NCBI GenBank assembly: GCA_013377095.1
Contig: JACAAY010000011.1
Span: forward strand, 1-64,000
DNA from: Desulfuromonadales bacterium
GTDB taxonomy: Bacteria; Desulfobacterota; Desulfuromonadia; Geobacterales; Pseudopelobacteraceae
Length of the DNA stretch: 64,000 nt
Direction of reading: 5' to 3'
Shown in pieces: positions 27,771 through 36,716 of this stretch (within the stretch, counting starts at the first letter, position 1; every line of letters begins with the position of its first letter). The position numbers and the translations under genes were made by a program. The notes under the pieces are model-generated. The model saw nothing but the letters and a program-made list of their open reading frames with translations, had not been told where the DNA came from and ran no database searches.

Positions 27771-30230
27771 ATGAACAACCGCCGAGTCATATCCCCCCTG
27801 TTTTGGGCGCTGCTGACGCTGGCAATCTGCCTTGTGGTCGTCACTTCAGCCTCAGCCGGCCCATCATCCATCCGGGTCGTGATGGATGACAACTATCCCC
27901 CCTTTGTTTTCAGGGACGGCTCCGGTACGTTGCGGGGTATTCTGGTCGATCAGTGGCGCCTGTGGGAGCAGAAGACCGGTATCAGGACCGATATCAGCGC
28001 CATGGATTGGGAGGAGGCCCAGCGCCGCATGCAAGCCGGTGAGTTCGATGTCATCGACACCATCTTCAAGACCGAGCAGCGCCTGAAAAGCTATGACTTT
28101 ACCGCCCCCTACCAGAAGATCGACGTTCCCATCTTTTTCGATAAAAATATCAACGGAATATCTGATGCAGCATCGCTGAAGGGGTTTGTGGTTGCCGCCA
28201 AAAAAGGCGATGCTGCGGTGGATATACTCAAACAGCAGGGGGTTGACAACCTACTGCTCTTTAACAGTTATGAGGCCGTCATTAAGGTTGCAAAGGAACA
28301 TAAGGTTGCCGTTTTTGTGGTAGATAAGCCCGCCGCCCTCTACTTCCTGTACAAGTACGGAATTCTTGATCGCTTCAGACAATCTGCACCATTGAATGTC
28401 GGCTATTTTCATCGGGCGGTTAAAAAGGGTGACGCTGAGTTGTTAAAGGTCGTCGAAAGTGGTTTTGGAAAGATTTCGACGGACGAGCTGAAACAGATCG
28501 AAACCACCTGGTATGGCTCAGCACTCCATGATACCCGCCCGCTTCGTTACTTTTTGATCGCTGCTGCCTGCCTGGCCCTGCTGCTGTTGGTCCTGTTTGT
28601 CTGGAATCGCGTCCTTAGGGCGCGGGTTGCCACGCGCACGGAGGAGTTGAAGGACAGTCTGGAGACATTGCGGAAGAATGCCGCATTTGTAACAACCCTG
28701 GTGAACGCCATCCCTGTCCCGGTTTTCTACAAGGACGGGGATTGCCGCTACCTGGGCTGCAACGGTGCCTTCGAGGAGTTCTACGGCACTACCAAAGAGG
28801 AAATTCTGGGCAAGAATGTGTTTGATATCGCTCCCCGGGCTTTGGCCGAAGAATACCACGCCAAGGATCGGGAGCTTCTCCAGCACCCGGGAACGCAGGT
28901 CTACGAATCCCAGGTGAAGAATGGGAGGGGCGATGTCCGGGATGTGGTCTTCCACAAGGCTTCCTTTGCGGATAGCAATGGTCAGGTGGGCGGGCTGGTT
29001 GGGGCGATTCTCGATACAACCGAACTGAAAAAAGCCGAGACTGATCGTCTTAACCTGGAGCGCCAACTGCTGCATTCCCAGAAGCTGGAGAGTCTCGGGG
29101 TTTTGGCGGGCGGTATTGCCCACGACTTCAACAATCTGTTGCATGCGGTGCTTGGTAATCTTGACCTGGCGCAGATGAAGATTCCCGCTGATGCGGCTGT
29201 TTGCAAAAACATCAGCCAGGCAATCAATGCGGCCAAGCATGCCGCCAAACTGACGAACATGATGCTGGCCTATTCAGGCAAGGGGAGTTTTGTCATCAAA
29301 GAGCTCAACCTGTCCGAACTGGTGGAGGAAAACGCAGCCATGCTGTCAACGGCAATCCCCAAGTCCGTAGCGCTCGACCTCTGCCTCGATCATGCCTTGC
29401 CCCCGGTCATGGCCGATGCCGGACAGCTTCAGCAGGTGGTCATGAACCTGATTACCAATGCGTCCGAAGCGATCGGTACTGATACGGGCGTGATCACTCT
29501 CTCAACCGGAGTGAAGGAATTTGATCAGTCAACCCTTGACGAAAGTCGGCTGGAAGACAAGCTTCCCGCGGGATCCTATGTCTGGCTGGAGGTGCGTGAC
29601 AGCGGTTGCGGTATGGATGAGCAAACGCTACAGAAACTCTTCGATCCGTTTTTCACGACCAAGTTTACCGGGCGCGGTCTGGGCATGTCGGCGGTGCTCG
29701 GCATTATCCGTGCCCACAGGGGGGCATTTCTCGTCACCAGCAGTCCCGGCGCCGGTACGATCATGGTGGTTGTCCTGCCGCTTGCAATCCGAACGGTGAA
29801 GCAGGACATTCCCGAGACGTTGGTTGTCGACGATACCGCAGCGGATTGCAGGTGTCAGCGGGATGTCATCCTGGTGGTTGACGATGAGGAATCCATACGG
29901 GAAGTCTGCGTCGACATGCTTGAAATGCTGGGATTCAAGACCTTGACGGCCTCAAGCGGTGAAGAGGCGCTCCATGTCTTCAGGGAGCAGAGAGACGGCA
30001 TTGGCCTCGTGCTGCTGGATCAGAGCATGCCGGGCATGGACGGTGTCAGCGTGTTCCAGGCGCTGAAACGTATCGAACCCGATATCAAGGTGCTGCTCGC
30101 CAGCGGGTTCAGCATTGAGGAGGTTTCCGAGCGATTCGACGGACTGGGGCTGAGCGGCTTTATCCAGAAGCCGTTCAGGTTTGACTGCCTGTCAGGCGAG
30201 ATCCGCAGTCTGATGGCGTTCAGGTCATGA
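27771..30230 (+). CDS. Hybrid histidine kinase with periplasmic solute-binding sensor
   Basis: An 819-residue membrane protein. Order: signal anchor, periplasmic SBP_bac_3 domain (about 27-245, IRVVMDDNYPPFVF), transmembrane helix (about 258-280), PAS (about 305-425), HisKA with H451 in GIAHDFNNLLHAV, HATPase (DSGCGMDEQTLQKLFDPFFT) and a receiver domain (about 697-815, likely phosphoacceptor D750 in LLDQSMPGMDG). It presumably senses an amino-acid-like ligand and phosphorelays internally; the output partner is not adjacent. I chose ATG 27771 with AAGGA upstream; the open frame starts earlier. Confidence 0.92.
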   Translation: MNNRRVISPLFWALLTLAICLVVVTSASAGPSSIRVVMDDNYPPFVFRDGSGTLRGILVDQWRLWEQKTGIRTDISAMDWEEAQRRMQAGEFDVIDTIFKTEQRLKSYDFTAPYQKIDVPIFFDKNINGISDAASLKGFVVAAKKGDAAVDILKQQGVDNLLLFNSYEAVIKVAKEHKVAVFVVDKPAALYFLYKYGILDRFRQSAPLNVGYFHRAVKKGDAELLKVVESGFGKISTDELKQIETTWYGSALHDTRPLRYFLIAAACLALLLLVLFVWNRVLRARVATRTEELKDSLETLRKNAAFVTTLVNAIPVPVFYKDGDCRYLGCNGAFEEFYGTTKEEILGKNVFDIAPRALAEEYHAKDRELLQHPGTQVYESQVKNGRGDVRDVVFHKASFADSNGQVGGLVGAILDTTELKKAETDRLNLERQLLHSQKLESLGVLAGGIAHDFNNLLHAVLGNLDLAQMKIPADAAVCKNISQAINAAKHAAKLTNMMLAYSGKGSFVIKELNLSELVEENAAMLSTAIPKSVALDLCLDHALPPVMADAGQLQQVVMNLITNASEAIGTDTGVITLSTGVKEFDQSTLDESRLEDKLPAGSYVWLEVRDSGCGMDEQTLQKLFDPFFTTKFTGRGLGMSAVLGIIRAHRGAFLVTSSPGAGTIMVVVLPLAIRTVKQDIPETLVVDDTAADCRCQRDVILVVDDEESIREVCVDMLEMLGFKTLTASSGEEALHVFREQRDGIGLVLLDQSMPGMDGVSVFQALKRIEPDIKVLLASGFSIEEVSERFDGLGLSGFIQKPFRFDCLSGEIRSLMAFRS

Positions 30231-30290
30231 ACCGGCGCTTGGGCATGGCATGAGGCGTCTGCTGTCCGATGGCTCGACCGGAGGATGTAC

Positions 30291-31511
30291 GTGAAAAGAG
30301 TTCAACGAATCCCCCTGCTCAAGGATCACCATTCCCACCCCTTTCTTTACGCAACACTTGCCCATTGTCCCGATATCAGCTCGGTCTCGAACAAATCCGA
30401 GGCCCTATCCCGGATCAGGGGAAGTTTTTCAGGAGAAGAAATTGCCGTGGTCATGGGCTGGAATGACAGTTACTTCGGCTTTGCAGAGTGCGAGCTTGAT
30501 CTGTTTCCACCCCTTGTGATTTTCAACATCTCACTCCACAGTCTGCTGATCAACGTCGGGGCGCGGGAAATGCTTGTCGGCACTTTTCCGGAACTGGTCG
30601 CTAATTTCCGCGATGGCGCCTGGGTCGAGAGAAACACTGCGCAGGTGCTCAATTTTATCCTGTCGATGAAACCGTGCAGCGCAGGGCAGCTGAAATCGTA
30701 TTTCCACCGGCTTGCCCGGCTCGGGGTCTGGCATGCGGAAGAGATGTCGCTGAAGGGCGCGGGGGAGATTGAGCTGTTCAGGGCAGCGTCCCTGCTCGAC
30801 CGGACCCGCTTCCGTACAGATCTGACAACCTTTGAAACCATGACTGACGCCGGTCAAGAGCAGATTTACGGCATCAAACTGTTCGCTGATGGGGCGCTTG
30901 GGGCAAGAAGCGCCCGGCTGGAACAACGCTACCTCTCGGGAGCTGAGGGGGTACTGGTGTATGCTGATGAAGAACTGTTTCTGCTCATTTCCCGGGTTTT
31001 TGACGTGGGCAAGGCCCTGGCGGTTCATGCCATCGGAGACACTGCCGTTGACCAGGTTGTCCGGGTTCTGGAACAGGTGGCGAATGGCCGGCAGGGATTG
31101 GGGGAGACGAGAGTCGAGCACTGCCAGTTCATCTCCCCCCATACGGCCCGCAAGGCAAAATCCCTGGGGATCACACTCTGTATGCAACCGAATTTCAGCC
31201 TCGATTCCCTCTGCTATCGGGACCGTCTCCCGCAGGGATATTGCCGTCTGAACAACCCCTTCAGGATGCTGCTGGATGAAGCGGGCTACGCTGCGGGTGA
31301 GGATCTGCTGTTGGGCTCCGATGGCATGCCCCACGGTGTCCACTGCGCCCTGGAGAGTGCCCTTTTTCCGCCCTTTCCCGGCCAGGTGCTGACCCTGGAT
31401 GAGTTTGTGGCGGGGTACTGCATGTCCGATTATGATAACGGCTATATTGATGTTGTCATCGATGATGTTGCCGGGAAGGTTGAGACGCAGGTTGTTCTGA
31501 AGGAACTGTAA
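30291..31511 (+). CDS. Amidohydrolase family protein, YtcJ-like
   Basis: A 406-residue metal-dependent hydrolase. Visible metal or catalytic elements are HHSHP near the N-terminus, AVHAIGD, RVEHCQF and the late LGSDGMPHG aspartate. I chose GTG 30291 because GGAGG sits six bases before it; ATG 30285 lies directly on that site. Compared with other YtcJ-type proteins the N-terminal beta-sandwich seems short. Substrate unknown. Confidence 0.82.
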   Translation: MKRVQRIPLLKDHHSHPFLYATLAHCPDISSVSNKSEALSRIRGSFSGEEIAVVMGWNDSYFGFAECELDLFPPLVIFNISLHSLLINVGAREMLVGTFPELVANFRDGAWVERNTAQVLNFILSMKPCSAGQLKSYFHRLARLGVWHAEEMSLKGAGEIELFRAASLLDRTRFRTDLTTFETMTDAGQEQIYGIKLFADGALGARSARLEQRYLSGAEGVLVYADEELFLLISRVFDVGKALAVHAIGDTAVDQVVRVLEQVANGRQGLGETRVEHCQFISPHTARKAKSLGITLCMQPNFSLDSLCYRDRLPQGYCRLNNPFRMLLDEAGYAAGEDLLLGSDGMPHGVHCALESALFPPFPGQVLTLDEFVAGYCMSDYDNGYIDVVIDDVAGKVETQVVLKEL

Positions 31512-31530
31512 TTGACGAGGAGGAAACACC

Positions 31531-32205
31531 ATGTTTCAACGAGTAACCATTGTCGGCCTGCTGTTGTTGTCCCATCTGATCCCCGGAGTTTCATGGGCCG
31601 TGACTCCGGCCGGGATGCAGGCGGACATAGAGGCGCGTTACAAGATCACGACCCTGGATGCACTCGGTTTTCTGCATGAGAGCGGGACTGTCCTGGTTGT
31701 CCGCAAAGAAGGGCTGCGAGCCGACCGGCCGGGGGCGTTCAACAGGGCAACCGTGATTCGTGACCGGGAAGTGGCGGAGGTCGGTGGTTCAAAGATCTCC
31801 CTGGGAGGCAATCTGGATGGCAGATTGAAGGTTGGCGACCCGCTCCAGCTCTACGGAATCCGGGTGGATGACAGGTTTGTGGAGCTGAACCTCTCCACCG
31901 TGAAAACCTTTGTGGTGGCAGGCTCCCGTGCGCCGACCCGACTTCAGGCTATCATCCGTTTCCAGTACGATCAGGGCCTTGCGGCAATAACCGGGAGGCA
32001 GGTGATGGGCGATATCGATGCCTGGTTCGGGACCGAAAACGCCCTTCGGGCGGCAAAGGTCGTCCAGCAGGGCCAGACAACGGAAGAGGTTATTGCCATC
32101 CTGGGGGAACCGGAGAAAAAGGTGCTGCTCGGTGCAAAGGCTGTTTTTGTTTACAGCGACATGAAACTGGTCTTCAGGGATGGCCGGCTGGTGGATATGG
32201 AGTGA
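31531..32205 (+). CDS. Secreted protein of unknown function with SmpA/OmlA-like end
   Basis: A 224-residue exported protein with a signal peptide (GLLLLSHLIPGVSWA) and a strong GAGGAGGAAA ribosome site. The C-terminal 45 residues (GQTTEEVIAILGEPEKKVLL...KLVFRDGRLVDME) resemble the BamE/SmpA-type fold used in envelope assembly. The middle region is not recognised. It follows the amidohydrolase by 19 bp and is probably co-transcribed. Confidence 0.75.
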   Translation: MFQRVTIVGLLLLSHLIPGVSWAVTPAGMQADIEARYKITTLDALGFLHESGTVLVVRKEGLRADRPGAFNRATVIRDREVAEVGGSKISLGGNLDGRLKVGDPLQLYGIRVDDRFVELNLSTVKTFVVAGSRAPTRLQAIIRFQYDQGLAAITGRQVMGDIDAWFGTENALRAAKVVQQGQTTEEVIAILGEPEKKVLLGAKAVFVYSDMKLVFRDGRLVDME

Positions 32206-32239
32206 AATAGATAGGTGTGCAGGGATCTGTGGTTTTTGC

Positions 32240-32965
32240 TTACACCTTGATAGCGACACTGGTGGTGATGTCGGGCCAGGCAGTATAGACCTGCAGGCGT
32301 GGGGCCTGCTGCGGCAGGTGGCCCTGGTCGTGGTCGTGGTCGAGCCGCAGTTTCCGCTTCAGTGCTGCCAGCACAGTGTTGTACAGCTTTTTCAGCTCCT
32401 CAATCGATTCCCTTAGCTGGCGATCTTCAAGGCTGCTGTTGCCGGTCTTCGCTGCCCGCCCAAACAGTGCATTTTCAGGAAAGGTAAGTTGCTCCTGTTG
32501 AGCACCTTCACTTCCCTGTTCTGTTTCACGTGGCTGCTCTGCATCCAGTTCGTTCCCCGTCGGATTGCCGGTTTTTTGCGCTGTGACGGAAGCTTCCTCC
32601 ATTGAGATCATGGCACTGCCGGTTCCGCCGCCTTCTGACTCCAGGGATGCCAGTTGCGCAGCAATCTGTTTCATTTCCGCTTTCAGTGCCTTTGCCGCCG
32701 AAGGACTTAAAAAAGGTATCATCTGGCGTAACATCTTCAAGCGTTCTTTCAGTCGGCCAGCCTTTTCCATGCGATTTTGCCGCTCCATTGTTTGCCTGTC
32801 AGGCAGCTGAGCAGATACCTCACGAGCAGCAGCCAACTCCTTAAACAGCTTTTCGTAGCGATCCTCGGGCAACGCCGATGTACCGCCATCAATCCGGGAA
32901 ACCAGATTGCGTTCTGGGCGTGTCAGCGGCAGGTTAAACTCATTCACAATTGTGGACAGGTTCAT
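32240..32965 (-). CDS. Coiled-coil protein of unknown function
   Basis: A 241-residue cytoplasmic protein, starting at ATG 32965 (MNLSTIVNEFNLPLTRPERN). It has a long charged helical region (about 45-125) and a Gln/Glu-rich middle, and ends with a His/Asp-rich tail (LDHDHDQGHLPQQ) that could bind metal. No recognised domain. It is convergent with the preceding secreted gene. Confidence 0.6.
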   Translation of the reverse strand: MNLSTIVNEFNLPLTRPERNLVSRIDGGTSALPEDRYEKLFKELAAAREVSAQLPDRQTMERQNRMEKAGRLKERLKMLRQMIPFLSPSAAKALKAEMKQIAAQLASLESEGGGTGSAMISMEEASVTAQKTGNPTGNELDAEQPRETEQGSEGAQQEQLTFPENALFGRAAKTGNSSLEDRQLRESIEELKKLYNTVLAALKRKLRLDHDHDQGHLPQQAPRLQVYTAWPDITTSVAIKV

Positions 32966-33301
32966 GGCGGTTTCCCTCGAGCATATACTTATCCCTATCG
33001 GCGCCATGTGCCAAAAAATGAATCTTTCTAATGTTTCCCCGCTGTCAATCGTTCCTGCGGATTCAGGTAAAATATCATGATGGCCGGATGGAAATCAGGA
33101 GGAGAAGTTGTGACGATTTTGTGCAAAGGGGCGCGGTATGCTGTTTCATCCGTCATGCGCAGTGTCGAAATACGGATTTTCCCGGTACCCCGATAAGATG
33201 CGGGGAAAATAGTCCTTGATGTATTAGCGGTAGCGGTTATAGTTGTCCGGTGTTGTTTCAGACCGGGGTGACCCCGTAAACCAACAGGAGGGTATGGCAT
33301 C
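32966..33301. other. Intergenic region before the ABM-domain gene
   Basis: 336 bp without a convincing gene. An ATTTTCCC...GGGAAAAT inverted repeat with an alternative CCCCG/CGGGG stem lies near 33177-33211. The only strong signal is GGAGG at about 33287 for the gene at 33302. Confidence 0.4.
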
Positions 33302-33628
33302 ATGAAAGCACTCGTCGTGAAGGTTCAAATCAAAGCAGAGTTTCGTGAGCAGTTCATGAAGGAAATGGTGGCCGATGGTGTCGGTTCGGAAAAGAATGAG
33401 CCGGACTGCCTGATGTTCAACATCGTCAGTGACGTAGCTGACCCCAATATTCTCCACCTGTTCGAGGTTTACAAAGACGACGCAGCCATCGAAATTCACA
33501 AGAAAGCGCCCCATTTCGTGAAGTGGCTGGAAACAACCGCTGACTGGCTTGCGGCACCGCTCGAAATTTCGCTCTGCAATACGGTATATCCCCCCGAGAA
33601 CGCCTGGACAAAGCGTCCCGCGCCCTAG
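33302..33628 (+). CDS. Antibiotic biosynthesis monooxygenase (ABM) domain protein
   Basis: A 108-residue small ferredoxin-like-fold protein (KALVVKVQIKAEFREQFMKE; LHLFEVYKDDAAIEIHKKAP; HFVKWLETT), YgiN-like. Such proteins are quinol or small-molecule monooxygenases, or structural homologues without a cofactor. The length matches the family. A strong terminator follows at 33671. Confidence 0.9.
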   Translation: MKALVVKVQIKAEFREQFMKEMVADGVGSEKNEPDCLMFNIVSDVADPNILHLFEVYKDDAAIEIHKKAPHFVKWLETTADWLAAPLEISLCNTVYPPENAWTKRPAP

Positions 33629-33670
33629 GCAGGGTATGAAGCAGGCTTTCTGCAAACCATGTATGCATGC

Positions 33671-33709
33671 GCGGCTCCTGTATTCCAACAGGGGCCGCGT
33701 TTGTTTTTA
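33671..33709 (+). terminator. Rho-independent terminator after the ABM gene
   Basis: GCGGCTCCTGT and ACAGGGGCCGC pair over 11 bp (one G-T wobble) around ATTCCA, followed by GTTTGTTTTT. It ends the ABM-domain gene. Confidence 0.88.
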
Positions 33710-33895
33710 TCGCTTTACATCCTGCCGGAGATGCCGGTTCCCGCATTCTCCCGCATATCTACGAGCACTGAACGTGCTGGATGACGTTGAGAGAGGGCGG
33801 ATTTCTAAGAAATATCACATTGTCTGATTGTCATGTCAGGGGCATTGGTGTATGGTCACACCATTAAGATTCCGCGCTGTTACCGGGAGCCCGCC

Positions 33896-34396
33896 ATGAT
33901 AATCCGCACTGAAACCCCCGCTGATATTTCCGCCATTGGCGAAGTCACCAGAAAAGCCTTCGAAAACCACCCCATCAGTCGCCAGACCGAGCACTTCATC
34001 GTGAACGCCCTGCGGACAGCCAATGCGCTCGCGGTTTCGCTGGTCGCCGAGCTTGACGGCAGGGTCGTCGGCCACATCGCCTTTTCCCCCTTGAATGTCT
34101 CCGACGGCAGCCAGGACTGGTACGGCCTCGGCCCTATTTCCGTACTGCCGGAATACCAGCGACAGGGTGTCGGCAAAGCGCTGATGCGCGAAGGTTTGTC
34201 CATCCTGAAGAGCATGGGAGCCAAGGGGTGCGTGCTGGTGGGTGATCCCGGCTATTACGAACGGTTCGGTTTCAGGAACAATCCGCAACTGGTGTATGAG
34301 GGGATTCCCCAGGAGTATGTGCTTGCCCTGGCATTGGGAGAGCAGCAGGCGCGCGGTGTGGTGACCTTTCATCCGGCGTTCGGGGCTACGGAGTGA
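33896..34396 (+). CDS. GNAT-family N-acetyltransferase
   Basis: A 166-residue acetyltransferase (YhbS-like). The acetyl-CoA-binding motif is QRQGVGKALMREG, with ISVLPEY before it and GYYERFGF after. I chose ATG 33896 behind GGGAG; the frame extends upstream without support. The acetylated substrate is unknown. It marks the left edge of an AT-richer accessory stretch. Confidence 0.88.
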   Translation: MIIRTETPADISAIGEVTRKAFENHPISRQTEHFIVNALRTANALAVSLVAELDGRVVGHIAFSPLNVSDGSQDWYGLGPISVLPEYQRQGVGKALMREGLSILKSMGAKGCVLVGDPGYYERFGFRNNPQLVYEGIPQEYVLALALGEQQARGVVTFHPAFGATE

Positions 34397-34456
34397 TTGC
34401 ATGAGGGACGTATTCGGTTGAGTGAATGGATGTTTTGCAGAATCTTTGAAGTTTTC

Positions 34457-34497
34457 AGGCAAGCTGAGATGTTGGCTGGGTTTGATCAATCACGTGT
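34457..34497 (+). repeat. 41-bp repeat, copy 1
   Basis: The block beginning AGGCAAGCTGAGATGTTGG recurs at 35781-35821 with 36 of 41 positions identical. This copy ends 26 bp before the ATPase start at 34524. Each copy lies just upstream of a gene in the accessory stretch. Confidence 0.75.
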
Positions 34498-34523
34498 CAC
34501 TCGCCAAATACAGAGAGTAGATA

Positions 34524-35258
34524 ATGCGGTCGAGACCATATCTGAAGGAAATATCGTTGAAAGAAAATATGACTCCCGATTGGGATGAGTATCCGTTCAA
34601 CATTCCAGCAATTCAGAATCTCAAGACACTTGAGTTTCATCCAGACGTGACATTCCTTGTCGGAGAAAATGGTGCTGGAAAATCTACACTTGTCGAAGCA
34701 ATAGCTTTAGCTATGGGATTCAGTCCTGAAGGTGGAACTCGAAATTTCAATCTTGCAACAGCAGACACCATATCCCCCCTTCATAAATATTTAAAAACAG
34801 TGAAAAGCTATGCAACGCCAAAGGATTATTACTTCCTGCGGGCAGAAAGCTTTTATAACGTAGCAACATATATGGCGCAAACAGGTGGCGCTGTCAGTGC
34901 CGGTTATGGAGAAAAAGAGCTTCATGAACGTTCGCATGGTGAGGCCTTTATGGCGGCACTTTCTATAAAGCTAAAAGGTAGAGGTTTTTACATATTCGAT
35001 GAACCGGAAGCGGCACTTTCACCAATACGGCAAATGGCAGCTTTATCGGCAATCCATCAATTGGTAAATGATAAATCACAATTCATAATTGCAACTCATT
35101 CACCGATACTACTGGCTTACCCCAGAGCCAAGATTCTCTGTTTAGACGAAAGTGGGATTTCAGAGGTTGCTTATGAGGATACAGACCATTATTCAATTAC
35201 AAAAAGTTTCTTGAATAACTATAAGAAGTTACTCCGTACCCTTTTAGACGATGACTGA
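34524..35258 (+). CDS. Stand-alone ABC-type ATPase (COG3910-like)
   Basis: A 244-residue soluble ATPase with Walker A GENGAGKSTLVEA, signature-like HERSHGEAFMAAL, Walker B FYIFDEPEAALSP and switch His in IIATHSPIL. It has no membrane domain and no adjacent transporter, nuclease or effector gene. It resembles predicted ATPases of the COG3910 group, some linked to defence or DNA transactions, but its role is unknown. Codon use is AT-richer than neighbouring genes, suggesting transfer. Confidence 0.82.
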   Translation: MRSRPYLKEISLKENMTPDWDEYPFNIPAIQNLKTLEFHPDVTFLVGENGAGKSTLVEAIALAMGFSPEGGTRNFNLATADTISPLHKYLKTVKSYATPKDYYFLRAESFYNVATYMAQTGGAVSAGYGEKELHERSHGEAFMAALSIKLKGRGFYIFDEPEAALSPIRQMAALSAIHQLVNDKSQFIIATHSPILLAYPRAKILCLDESGISEVAYEDTDHYSITKSFLNNYKKLLRTLLDDD

Positions 35259-35316
35259 TAACACATAACCAGGTATAGGCATCGGCCTAAAACAGCTGCC
35301 GTTCTGCCACAACATT

Positions 35317-35571
35317 GTGCTAATGAATCATATGAACGACAATTTCAAAACAGAGAAATACAGAGCGTACAAGCGGATGCTTGGAGGTGCAATCGTTGGG
35401 TTTACTGTGGTCGGAGGATTGGTCGCATTTTGGCTTTGGCGGACTGGGTGGTTTCAGAATGTGCCGATGTTCACGCCGCCGCCAATCCTTGTCATCATGC
35501 TGTTGGGATCATTAGGCAGCGTCTGCGGAGCATTGATAAGCTTGTTCAGTCGGAAATGGAACAAATTCTAA
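35317..35571 (+). CDS. Small membrane protein, unknown
   Basis: An 84-residue protein with two hydrophobic segments (IVGFTVVGGLVAFWLW and PILVIMLLGSLGSVCGALIS) and a short basic C-terminus. The start may be GTG 35317 or one of the following ATGs. No homologue recognised. It sits between the ATPase and a REP-like palindrome in the accessory stretch. Confidence 0.5.
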   Translation: MLMNHMNDNFKTEKYRAYKRMLGGAIVGFTVVGGLVAFWLWRTGWFQNVPMFTPPPILVIMLLGSLGSVCGALISLFSRKWNKF

Positions 35572-35580
35572 CCAGTAAGT

Positions 35581-35687
35581 ATTGAAACGATTCTGAAAGT
35601 TCGTTTCGATCTGTTGTTGTGGGTCAAGGGGACGTAGTTGAATAGCCGATTAGCATAGTCTTAGTTTGCTAATCAACAACGTCCCCT
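35581..35687. repeat. Two adjacent inverted repeats, the second REP-like
   Basis: The first hairpin (35581-35610) has a 10-bp stem ATTGAAACGA with one wobble. The second (35627-35687) has AGGGGACGT paired perfectly with ACGTCCCCT, continuing into GTTGA/ATTAGCA arms with a seven-base bulge on one side. The second resembles REP-type palindromes mobilised by TnpA-REP transposases. The element is non-coding and lies between two small genes. Confidence 0.6.
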
Positions 35688-35780
35688 CAGGCCACTAGAT
35701 TGGAGTGTTGATCAACATTTATTTGTTTTATAAAATAATAAGCTAAGTGATTGGTGTTTTGTGGAATTTTTGATTCTAAC

Positions 35781-35821
35781 AGGCAAGGTGAGATGTTGGC
35801 CAGGTCTGATCAATCACATGT
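35781..35821 (+). repeat. 41-bp repeat, copy 2
   Basis: Copy of the 34457-34497 block (36/41 identical), ending 8 bp before the start of the secreted protein gene at 35829. Confidence 0.75.
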
Positions 35822-35828
35822 TAGGTGA

Positions 35829-36242
35829 ATGAAAATGAAAAAAATAATTCTCACCACCATAATGCTGTTAACTGCAACGCACCTCAACGCTCAGGAGATA
35901 AAGCTCTTCGATCCTGGAGTGTTGGGACAGGCCACTGATGAGGCCGTAAAACTTTTCGTTGCAACAGACCCAAAGGCAGTCGAACCACAAACCATACAAG
36001 TGGACCTAGAGAACGGGAAGTACTCCGGAGTGATGGTCCATTACGGTCGTAATGTCACACTCGAACAAGCGAGAGAATCTTTAAACGAGAAATACAAGAA
36101 ATACCAGCAGCCTTCATTCTCTGAAAACAAGGAAATGGGGGTATGGCGAGTTATCGATAGGAAATTTGCAATACAATTGGCTAAGACTGAAGATGGGGTC
36201 AGAATTATCTATCTGCCTTTCGGTAAAGAGCAATTGAAATAG
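35829..36242 (+). CDS. Small secreted protein, unknown
   Basis: A 137-residue exported protein with a signal peptide (IILTTIMLLTATHLNAQ). The mature part has alternating charged residues (VDLENGKYSGVMVHYGRNVT) and no domain I recognise. There is only a weak ribosome site before ATG 35829. It is AT-richer than the genome average and lies within the accessory stretch. Confidence 0.6.
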   Translation: MKMKKIILTTIMLLTATHLNAQEIKLFDPGVLGQATDEAVKLFVATDPKAVEPQTIQVDLENGKYSGVMVHYGRNVTLEQARESLNEKYKKYQQPSFSENKEMGVWRVIDRKFAIQLAKTEDGVRIIYLPFGKEQLK

Positions 36243-36354
36243 TTGAGCTACTGAAAAGGCGAACACCTAACACTTGCCACGATCAGACGGCTAACACTGC
36301 TGGTCAGGCTCACCACGTTGGTCTGAAAGTAAGTCATGAGAAGGAGACATAAAC

Positions 36355-36423
36355 ATGTTACGCGTGTTCATTAGCTATTCTCGAAATGATGAAAAGGAAA
36401 CGGGGCTTTTGGGTCAGGTTTGA
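36355..36423 (+). pseudogene. Truncated TIR-domain gene (N-terminus only)
   Basis: AAGGAG precedes ATG 36355, which opens MLRVFISYSRNDEKE, the classical start of a TIR domain. The frame ends after 22 codons at an unrelated junction (GGGTCAGGTTTGA). The good ribosome site and domain start suggest a formerly functional gene, cut off by deletion or insertion. Confidence 0.7.
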
Positions 36424-36716
36424 CATTTGGATATTTATAGAATTTTGAAGGGGCAACTCTTCATTTTCCATATTTTGAGTGCGCGGAAAATGAGGGTTTG
36501 GTCTTGAAAACGGAAAATTAGAAATGGATTCCCAATGAGACCAGTGGACCCTGTCGCGATAAACCTGCGCCGCGGCACCGACCGAGCCGTTGGGTGAGGA
36601 TATGGTGATAAACCATTATCAATCAGCAAAAATCGAAGTAATTGAAAACGAAGATAAAGAACAGCAGGGCAAAAACAAATAAAGCCGCTTAAATAGCGCT
36701 TTAATGAATCACATAA
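36424..36716. other. Non-coding stretch after the TIR remnant
   Basis: 293 bp with no convincing gene. It contains a perfect 9-bp inverted repeat (TCATTTTCC/GGAAAATGA, 36461-36493). Its composition changes from AT-rich to a GC-rich patch around 36545-36595, suggesting joined fragments. Confidence 0.45.

Noticed and set aside
33028-33303. 91-residue minus-strand frame
   Set aside because: Unlike any family and without a ribosome site.
36435-36629. 64-residue minus-strand frame after the TIR remnant
   Set aside because: No ribosome site, no recognisable domain, and it spans a change in base composition.
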